DNA of 15,426 bases from an uncultured Acidimicrobiales bacterium (GTDB lineage: Bacteria > Actinomycetota > Acidimicrobiia > Acidimicrobiales > UBA10347): contig CALDGN010000030.1 in NCBI GenBank assembly GCA_937942965.1, positions 1 through 15,426 on the forward strand, read 5' to 3'. Shown one piece after another: positions 1-5,546 of the stretch. The notes under the pieces are model-generated. The model was not told the origin of the DNA. It did no database searches and saw only the letters and a list, made by a program, of their open reading frames with translations. A program made the translations under genes and the position numbers. Positions within the stretch are counted from its first letter, which is position 1. The number at the start of each line of letters is the position of its first letter.

Positions 1-308
1 CCATCCCCGGCGGCCATCGACTGCCGGTCAAGTCTCGGTTCGTGCGCGACGGCGACTCGACTTCGACCGAAGTCTTCGATCCCGACGAGTACCCGATCGA
101 CCAGGCGGTTGCGCTTCCAGCAACGCCAGGGACGCTTATCTTGCTCGATGGAGCGCTGCCCCACTGGAGCGACGCAAACCGCTCAGAGAAGCCACGACAG
201 GCGTTCACGCTGCACGTGGTCGACGGCGCGACCGAGTGGAGCGAACGCAACTGGTTGCGCCGCTCCCCCGATCTTCCGTTCCGTGGATTCGAGCCAGTCC
301 CGAGCTAG
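1..308 (+). CDS. Phytanoyl-CoA dioxygenase (PhyH) family protein, C-terminal part
   Basis: This is the 3' end of a gene that enters from the left edge; the reading frame starts at base 3 and ends with TAG at 306-308, leaving about 101 residues. The visible part resembles the end of the double-stranded beta-helix of PhyH-type Fe(II)/2-oxoglutarate oxygenases: an IPGGHR stretch at the edge, then a hydrophobic LILLDG strand followed by LPHWSDANRS, whose His (codon 162-164) would be the distal iron ligand. KPRQAFTLHVVDG follows, where the Arg (codon 195-197) would hold the 2-oxoglutarate carboxylate. The end, with an NWLRR motif, is also typical of the family. The HxD half of the metal site lies outside the window. 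Substrate cannot be told; PhyH proteins hydroxylate acyl-CoAs, ectoine and many natural products. It converges on the dehydrogenase gene and shares stop-codon bases with it. Confidence 0.8.
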   Translation, partial: IPGGHRLPVKSRFVRDGDSTSTEVFDPDEYPIDQAVALPATPGTLILLDGALPHWSDANRSEKPRQAFTLHVVDGATEWSERNWLRRSPDLPFRGFEPVPS

Positions 309-1393
309 GGAATCTCGACAACAGAGCGCAGCACTTCGCCACGCTCCATCTTGTGAAAGGCCTCTTCGACCCCATCGAGGCCGATCGTCTCGCTGACGAA
401 ACCGTCCAAGTTCAGGCGGCCTTGCAGATACAGGTCGATGAGCATCGGGAAGTCACGGCTGGGCAGGCAATCGCCGTACCAGCTCGACTTGAGTGAGCCG
501 CCACGACCGAACACTTCGATCAGTGGAAGCTCGATCTTCATGTCCGGAGTCGGCACCCCGACGAGCACCACGGTGCCGGCGAGGTCACGGGCGTAGAACG
601 CCTGCTCGTAGGTCGCAGGCAAGCCGACGGCCTCGATCACCACATTGGCGCCGTTGCCGTCGGTGAGTTCGCGAATGCGTTCGACGACGTCTTCGGAGCC
701 TGCGTTGATCGTGTGGGTTGCGCCGAATCCCTTGGCCCATTCGAGCTTCTGGTCATCGAGGTCCACAGCGATGATCTTGCTGGCGCCAGCGAGCTCGCTG
801 CCGCACACCGCAGCGTTACCCACGCCACCACAACCGATCACGGCAACCGAATCGCCTCGGCCAACGCCACCCGTGTTGATGGCAGCACCGATGCCGGCCA
901 TCACACCACAGCCCAGCAGGCCAGCCGCAGCGGGCGAGGCAGCCGGATCGACCTTGGTGCACTGACCAGCGGCGACCAGCGTCTTCTCGGCGAATGCGCC
1001 GATGCCGAGCGCTGGACTCAGCTCGGTGCCGTCTTCGAGCGTCATCTTCTGAGTCGCGTTGTGGGTGGCGAAGCAGTACTGGGGCTCGCCGCGGTTGCAG
1101 GAACGGCAGTCGCCGCACACGGCCCGCCAGTTCAGGATCACGTAGTCGCCGGGTGCGACCTCGGTGACGTCGTCACCGACGGCTTCGACCACGCCTGCGG
1201 CCTCGTGGCCGAGCAGGAATGGGAACTCGTCGTTAATGCCGCCCTCGCGATAGTGCAGATCGGTGTGGCAAACACCGCACGCCTGCACCTTGACCAGTGC
1301 TTCGCCGGGCCCAGGGTCGGGAACAATGATCGTCTCGAGCGTGACGGGTTCGCCGACTGCCCTCGCAACTACGCCTTGAACTTTGTGTGCCAT
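305..1393 (-). CDS. mscR: S-(hydroxymethyl)mycothiol dehydrogenase (mycothiol-dependent formaldehyde dehydrogenase)
   Basis: A 362-residue zinc-containing medium-chain alcohol dehydrogenase. Family role: NAD-dependent oxidation of S-hydroxymethyl-mycothiol, the adduct of formaldehyde with mycothiol, and reduction of S-nitrosomycothiol, in the cytoplasm. Visible residues: catalytic zinc ligands Cys42 (ACGVCHTD), His63 (LLGHEAAG) and Cys162 (LLGCGVMAG); structural zinc Cys93, Cys96, Cys99 and Cys107; Rossmann motif GCGGVG at 187-192 with acidic Asp211 ending the second strand, fitting NAD. Phrases such as REGGINDE, VILNWRAVCG and LKSSWYGDCLP match the mycobacterial AdhE2/MscR protein as I remember it, and the length is close to its 361 residues. 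I chose ATG at 1393 (MAHKVQG) because homologues start there and GGGCGAG lies upstream; the frame stays open to 1492, but that extension is unlike the family. A gap of 131 bp separates it from the upstream M23 gene, so it probably has its own promoter. Confidence 0.92.
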   Translation of the reverse strand: MAHKVQGVVARAVGEPVTLETIIVPDPGPGEALVKVQACGVCHTDLHYREGGINDEFPFLLGHEAAGVVEAVGDDVTEVAPGDYVILNWRAVCGDCRSCNRGEPQYCFATHNATQKMTLEDGTELSPALGIGAFAEKTLVAAGQCTKVDPAASPAAAGLLGCGVMAGIGAAINTGGVGRGDSVAVIGCGGVGNAAVCGSELAGASKIIAVDLDDQKLEWAKGFGATHTINAGSEDVVERIRELTDGNGANVVIEAVGLPATYEQAFYARDLAGTVVLVGVPTPDMKIELPLIEVFGRGGSLKSSWYGDCLPSRDFPMLIDLYLQGRLNLDGFVSETIGLDGVEEAFHKMERGEVLRSVVEIP

Positions 1394-1425
1394 CAGAATC
1401 TCGCCCTTCGCGCTTGAACGACGAG

Positions 1426-1431
1426 ACATTA
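1426..1431 (-). promoter_or_regulatory. Possible -10 element for mscR
   Basis: On the minus strand the hexamer TAATGT lies about 32 bases upstream of the mscR start codon and fits the TAnnnT core of a -10 box. No convincing TTGACA-like -35 box stands 16-18 bases before it. The support is therefore position plus one short motif. Confidence 0.3.
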
Positions 1432-1463
1432 GCCCGCCGCACGCCATGAGGAACGCACGAGCG

Positions 1464-1509
1464 CTGCGGATCGCAGAGAACCGGAACCACACAGGTGGGG
1501 ATGGTTCGG
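1464..1509 (-). terminator. Two small inverted repeats after the M23 gene, possible terminator
   Basis: Just downstream of the M23 peptidase stop codon are two stem-forming sequences. The first met in the transcript has arms GAACCA and TGGTTC (1484-1489 and 1502-1507, 12-base loop), which can be extended with a bulge. The second is CTGCG/CGCAG with a 3-base loop (1464-1476). No run of U follows, so this would be a non-canonical terminator, or only RNA structure at the end of the ftsE-ftsX-M23 operon. Confidence 0.35.
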
Positions 1510-1524
1510 AGATGCGGCGAGGGC

Positions 1525-3762
1525 TCAGTCCAGTTCGGTGAGATACAGCATCGGGTCAACGGCATTGCGGCCGTCGACCCAAACCTCGAAGTGCAGGTGC
1601 GGCCCCGTCGAGAGACCAGTCGAGCCGATGAACCCGATGACATCGCCGCGCTTGATCTCGTCGCCGACGTCGGCACCAATCACGCTCATGTGGGCGTACA
1701 GCGTGAGCAGCCCGTTGCCGTGATCCAACACCACCGTTTCGCCATAGCCGCCGAACGAGGATGCGATCTGCACGACGCCCGGAGCCGAGGCGTAGATCGG
1801 CTCGCCGAAGTTCGCATCGAAATCAAGTCCGTTGTGGTTGCGCACGTAGCCGAGGATCGGGTGCAGCCGCGGGCCGTAGCCCGACACCACGATCGCTGGA
1901 ATCACCGGCTTGGCGAACAACCCATCGAAGTTCTGGAACTCGGTGACGAGAAACTCAGACTCGGAGATGATGTCAGCGATCTCGCGCGACGCTTGGTCGA
2001 ACACGCCGAGTTCTTGGGCGAAGCGCCCCTTCTCTTCGCGCAGTTCTGCGACGAGTTCGGCTTCTTCGTTGCGACGCTCGATCTGCTCGGCTCGCACGCG
2101 TTCCGTGTCGGCGATGAGTGCTTCGAGGTCTTCGTTCGCGGCAATGGCGCTGTCGAGTGACGCTTGTACCTCGGCTGCGGCCTGGTCGAGCTCGACACAG
2201 AGCGAGATCGTCTCTTCTTCGAGGTCGCGAATCAGGTCGATGTTGTCGAGTTGCTCGCCGAGCACGGCTTCGCCATAGCTCTGTACCAACCCGATCTCGG
2301 TCGGATCGCCAGCAGACAGCAGGGCAGCCTCGATCGCTTGATCCGTGCCCCCAGTGATGTAGATGTCGACGACCTCGATGCGCAGGACCCGCAGCTCCCG
2401 CTGCAGCACCTTGCGCGACTCGAGCAGGTCCTTGGCGTTCTGCGCCCGGCGTGCATCGGCCTCGGCCGCGGCGGCTGTGAACTGGCGCACGTTTCGCTCG
2501 GCGGTGAGCAGCCCGGCTTCGAGCTCGGCGAGCTGGTCCTCGACCGTCAGGTACTCACTGGTGGTTTCGCGCAGGAGCGCCAACGCGTCGGCTTCAGCCC
2601 CGGCGGCTGCTTCGAAGTTGCCGAGACGGCGCAGGAACTCGACCCGGGTCACGCACTGCCCAGTACCGGCCAGATACGAGTAGCTGTCGAGCTCACGATT
2701 GGTGGTGACGCCGGACGGAACCTTGCCGAATGACACGCAAGGATGCTTTGGGTCGAGGAACTCGATGCACTCGCCCGACGCATCGAGGCGATGCAAGCGA
2801 GGACACAAGTCGTCACATGGATCGAGTCGGCGTGAAGCTGCCTCGGCCTCGGCTTCTTCGTCGTCGTCTCGAGTCGCACAGTCGACGAGGCGTTGGTTGG
2901 CCTCTTCGCAGGCATCGTCCTCGTCGTCACACGACGTGCGAGGGTCTTCGCACGAGCCATCAGCCTCGGCGCCAGCCGCCCGCTGCTCGGCACACTCCTT
3001 GACCTGAGCCTGGCAGTACGAGTCAGCGGCGTCGCAGCGAACGATGACCTCGGTGCCCTCGTCACTCTCGACCGTCTCAACGACCAGGCAGCTTCCGCCC
3101 ACAGGACGAGGCGATCCGTCGGGACAAGACGAGTCGGGAGCAACGCACCGTTTGCCGTCGACGCCGAGCAGCTGACCGTCCGGGCAACCGTCACTCACGC
3201 ACGTCAGCAAGTCGGCGGTGAGCACCGATCCTTCGGGGCATGTGAAGGTGCGCATGCACTCACCATCGTCACCAACGATCTCGTCGGGAGCACAGCGAGG
3301 CGCATCGGCGACACACGTGACGCCGTCAGCTCCCAGGGAGAAGCCTTGGTCGCAGCTGGCAACGCCGCCAGCGTTCGGAATTGGTTCACAGGCGGTACCG
3401 ACCGCGTTGGGTTGCTGGCCATCAGGGCAGTTGCCCACACCAGTCGGCGGGATATCGACACACACCAGACCAGCAGCGTCGAGACGCTGCCCGACTGGGC
3501 ATCCGGGCCCGGTGTCGGGCGCTGATTCAATGCAGAACCCGACTGCGTCAAGCTCTTGGCCCGGCGGACACGGATTGTTCGGATCGGTGTTCTGGCCCAG
3601 ATCCAGCTCGCAGGTGACGCCATCGGCGCTGAGAATCTGGCCATCTGGGCATTGGGTTCCCTGGGCGAACGCCCGATCCGCAGAACCGACCGAGAAGAAC
3701 GAGACAGTCGCCAAAACGGCAAAGGCCACGAGGACCACAACACCGCGACGAGACCGGCTCAT
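1525..3762 (-). CDS. Secreted coiled-coil M23 (LytM) peptidase with Cys-rich repeats; FtsEX-linked cell-wall hydrolase
   Basis: A 745-residue exported protein. Residues 1-33 form a signal peptide: SRSRR, a hydrophobic stretch 8-25, and cleavage near AFA-Q. Residues 38-225 hold about nine short repeats of the form C-P-x-G-x-x-L-x-A-x-G-x-x-C (for example 38-51, 65-77, 88-101, 193-206). An acidic Cys-rich stretch (about 243-320) and a tenth repeat (320-332) follow. Residues about 378-460 and 500-612 look like alpha-helical coiled coil. Residues about 615-745 are an M23/LytM domain with HxxxD (His643, Asp647), LYAHMS (His691) and HLH (His722, His724), so all zinc and catalytic ligands look present. 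Coiled coil plus a peptidoglycan hydrolase next to ftsEX is the pattern of proteins driven by FtsEX (EnvC, PcsB, CwlO, RipC). I infer that FtsEX gates this endopeptidase. The start at 3762 is 15 bases after the ftsX stop, with only a weak ribosome binding site. The Cys-rich repeat region is not part of any such partner I know. Confidence 0.9.
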   Translation of the reverse strand: MSRSRRGVVVLVAFAVLATVSFFSVGSADRAFAQGTQCPDGQILSADGVTCELDLGQNTDPNNPCPPGQELDAVGFCIESAPDTGPGCPVGQRLDAAGLVCVDIPPTGVGNCPDGQQPNAVGTACEPIPNAGGVASCDQGFSLGADGVTCVADAPRCAPDEIVGDDGECMRTFTCPEGSVLTADLLTCVSDGCPDGQLLGVDGKRCVAPDSSCPDGSPRPVGGSCLVVETVESDEGTEVIVRCDAADSYCQAQVKECAEQRAAGAEADGSCEDPRTSCDDEDDACEEANQRLVDCATRDDDEEAEAEAASRRLDPCDDLCPRLHRLDASGECIEFLDPKHPCVSFGKVPSGVTTNRELDSYSYLAGTGQCVTRVEFLRRLGNFEAAAGAEADALALLRETTSEYLTVEDQLAELEAGLLTAERNVRQFTAAAAEADARRAQNAKDLLESRKVLQRELRVLRIEVVDIYITGGTDQAIEAALLSAGDPTEIGLVQSYGEAVLGEQLDNIDLIRDLEEETISLCVELDQAAAEVQASLDSAIAANEDLEALIADTERVRAEQIERRNEEAELVAELREEKGRFAQELGVFDQASREIADIISESEFLVTEFQNFDGLFAKPVIPAIVVSGYGPRLHPILGYVRNHNGLDFDANFGEPIYASAPGVVQIASSFGGYGETVVLDHGNGLLTLYAHMSVIGADVGDEIKRGDVIGFIGSTGLSTGPHLHFEVWVDGRNAVDPMLYLTELD
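3100..3651 (-). repeat. Coding repeats: nine Cys-rich modules of 12-14 residues
   Basis: Within the M23 gene, residues 38-225 are nine degenerate copies of a module bounded by two cysteines 12-13 residues apart, most with CPDGQ or CPxGQ at the front and DGVTC or similar at the end (Cys pairs 38/51, 65/77, 88/101, 112/125, 137/150, 157/169, 175/188, 193/206, 213/225). Linkers differ in length and are rich in Pro, Asp and Asn. The DNA copies have diverged, so this is an old protein repeat. Its regular Cys pairing suggests disulfides formed outside the membrane. Confidence 0.8.
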
Positions 3763-3777
3763 GACCGAGAGACCGGC

Positions 3778-4677
3778 CTAGACGTCGAGATACCGCGACA
3801 AGGCCACGGCAGAGGCTGCAGCGCCAATGAACGCACCCAGCAACACCATGGCGATCCAAATCGTCACGACATCACCGGACGGGGCACGCAGACCGTCGAG
3901 CAGGTTGAGGCTCTCCTCGTCACCGAGGCTGGACAGGAAGTTATTCACTACTCGATACATCGGCAGCGTGAGCAATCCCGCAATGAGTCCCTGCAAAACA
4001 CCTTCGACCATGAACGGGACACGGATGTACCAATTCGACGCACCGACGAGGCGCATCACTTCGACTTCTCGACGTCGCGAAAAGATCGTGGTTCGGATGG
4101 TGTTGTAGACGAGCAACATGGCCGCCAGCAGCAAGAAGGCGCCCAGGATCAAGAACTGTCGGTTCAAGTTGTCGCCGACGTTCTCGATCGCGCGAATCGT
4201 GTCGATCGCAGCGACAACCTGGAAGACGCCCGGTTCGTCACGGAAACCATCGGCGAGCGCTTCGACGACGCTCGACTCTGCGTTCCGGGGAACGACCCGA
4301 TACGACGGCGGCATGTCTTCGACCGTCACGCTCTCGCGAATCTGGTCAGATTCTTGGAACAGCGACTGGAATTCGATGAACGCGTCTTGCTTGTCGACGA
4401 AACGCGTATCGGCGGCGATGATCTCAGGGTTCGAATCGAGCTTGGCCTTGATCGCATCGATCTCGACCTGCGACGAATCCGGGTTCATGAAGACGATGAA
4501 TTCAACGCCGTCTTTCCAACGGGCCGTTGCATTCTCGACGGCCGAGCGCACCACGAGGCCGCTGCCCAAGATGAGCAGCGAAATCGCGATCACGACCAGG
4601 GTTCCGAGGAACAGGGTCGGGTTGCGGCGAAGGCTGTAGCTGACTTCGCGGAAGATATTGCCGAGACGGAAGTTCAT
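3778..4677 (-). CDS. ftsX: Cell division protein FtsX
   Basis: A 299-residue membrane protein, the permease-like half of the FtsEX complex, which passes ATP-driven movement of FtsE to cell-wall hydrolases outside the membrane. The family topology is visible: N-terminal cytoplasmic helix, membrane segment 1 at about 22-43, extracellular domain about 44-170, then membrane segments at about 174-194, 222-242 and 272-294. Between segments 2 and 3 lies RRREVEVMRLVGASNWYIR (201-219), followed by PFMVEGVLQGL, the most recognisable FtsX signature. Length is normal for actinobacteria. The ATG at 4677 is six bases after the ftsE stop, and the M23 gene starts 15 bases after the ftsX stop, so the three are probably co-transcribed and function together. 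The extracellular domain would be the docking site for the coiled coil of the M23 protein; this last point is inference. Confidence 0.95.
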   Translation of the reverse strand: MNFRLGNIFREVSYSLRRNPTLFLGTLVVIAISLLILGSGLVVRSAVENATARWKDGVEFIVFMNPDSSQVEIDAIKAKLDSNPEIIAADTRFVDKQDAFIEFQSLFQESDQIRESVTVEDMPPSYRVVPRNAESSVVEALADGFRDEPGVFQVVAAIDTIRAIENVGDNLNRQFLILGAFLLLAAMLLVYNTIRTTIFSRRREVEVMRLVGASNWYIRVPFMVEGVLQGLIAGLLTLPMYRVVNNFLSSLGDEESLNLLDGLRAPSGDVVTIWIAMVLLGAFIGAAASAVALSRYLDV

Positions 4678-4683
4678 GGCGGC

Positions 4684-5361
4684 CTACTCGTAGACACCAC
4701 GAGCTTGATCTCGGGCGAGGTTGCCCTGATCTAGCTCGATCACGCGCTTACGCATCGTGTCAACGATGCCGCGGTCGTGGGTGGCCATAACGACGGTCGT
4801 ACCCGTCTTGTTGATGCGGTCGAGGAGCTTCATAATGCCGACCGACGTCGCCGGGTCGAGGTTGCCCGTGGGCTCATCGGCAAGCAGGATCAGCGGGCGG
4901 TTCACGAACGCACGAGCGATCGAAACACGCTGCTGCTCGCCGCCAGAGAGCTCTTCGGGATAGTTGTGCGCCTTGGGTGACAGGCCAACGAGCTCAAGGA
5001 TTGCCGGAACCTGGTTCGAAATCACGTGGCGAGGACGGCCAATCACCTCGAGGGCGAAGGCCACGTTCTGAGCCACCGTGCGGTTATCGAGCAGCTTGAA
5101 GTCCTGGAAAATGCAGCCGATATTGCGGCGCAGGAACGGGACTCGCCATCCACTCAGGCGGCCGATGTCCTTGCCGGCAACGTAGATCACGCCGCTATCA
5201 GGTGTTTCTTCCTTGTTGAGCAACCGCATGAAGGTCGACTTACCCGAGCCCGAAGGGCCAACGAGGAAGACGAACTCACCTTTTTGGATCTCACAGGTGA
5301 CGTTGCGCAGCGCAACGACATCACCTTTGTAGATCTTGGAGACGTTCTCGAGTTTGATCAT
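4684..5361 (-). CDS. ftsE: Cell division ATP-binding protein FtsE
   Basis: A 225-residue ABC-type ATPase, cytoplasmic partner of FtsX. Walker A GPSGSGKST is at 35-43, the Q-loop Gln at 86 (CIFQDFKLLDNRTV, typical of FtsE rather than of importer ATPases), the ABC signature LSGGEQQR at 138-145, Walker B LILLADEP at 157-164 and the switch His at 195 (MATHD). The start MIKLENVSKIYKG at 5361 matches the family; the frame extends to 5448 but gives a Pro/Arg-rich tail without family resemblance. No Shine-Dalgarno sequence precedes the ATG, so a short-leader or leaderless transcript is possible. It is the first gene of the ftsE-ftsX-M23 unit and is divergent from the GGDEF-EAL gene across 185 bp. Confidence 0.96.
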   Translation of the reverse strand: MIKLENVSKIYKGDVVALRNVTCEIQKGEFVFLVGPSGSGKSTFMRLLNKEETPDSGVIYVAGKDIGRLSGWRVPFLRRNIGCIFQDFKLLDNRTVAQNVAFALEVIGRPRHVISNQVPAILELVGLSPKAHNYPEELSGGEQQRVSIARAFVNRPLILLADEPTGNLDPATSVGIMKLLDRINKTGTTVVMATHDRGIVDTMRKRVIELDQGNLARDQARGVYE

Positions 5362-5546
5362 TGGGGATGTGCAGAATCGTTGGGGGTGTGGCGGGGGTCC
5401 GCGCAAAAGCGCTGCTCTGCAAGCCCGCAAAGGGTACTCGTGGAACACCCTCTTGAGGTGTCATGGGGCCTCGGCACGGCATCGGACCAGCGGCTTGCCA
5501 CGGGGCCAGTCTCAACTCGTACCTACTTTGGCCGAAGCGTTGAGAG
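5362..5546. other. Divergent intergenic region between ftsE and the GGDEF-EAL gene
   Basis: These 185 bp must hold promoters for both directions. Visible are an imperfect inverted repeat ACACCCTCTTGAGGTGT (5445-5461) and a small GCGC-AAAA-GCGC hairpin (5401-5412). On the plus strand TTGCCA (5495-5500) is followed after 19 bases by TACCTA, a poor promoter match. No clear sigma70-type promoter was found for either gene. Confidence 0.4.

Noticed and set aside
713..1417. A 234-codon plus-strand frame opposite mscR.
   Set aside because: It is a shadow frame; mscR on the minus strand has all its zinc ligands and family motifs.
2164..2733. A 189-codon plus-strand frame inside the M23 gene.
   Set aside because: It lies opposite the coiled-coil coding part, whose biased Glu/Ala codons leave the other strand open. 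No start signal or domain was seen.
3556..4734. A 392-codon plus-strand frame opposite ftsX.
   Set aside because: It is Arg/Asp/Glu-rich without domain or ribosome binding site, and is the shadow of ftsX and the start of the M23 gene.
5401..5412. GCGC-AAAA-GCGC mini-hairpin upstream of ftsE, considered as a terminator or regulatory stem.
   Set aside because: A 4-bp stem is too common in GC-rich DNA to support a call by itself.
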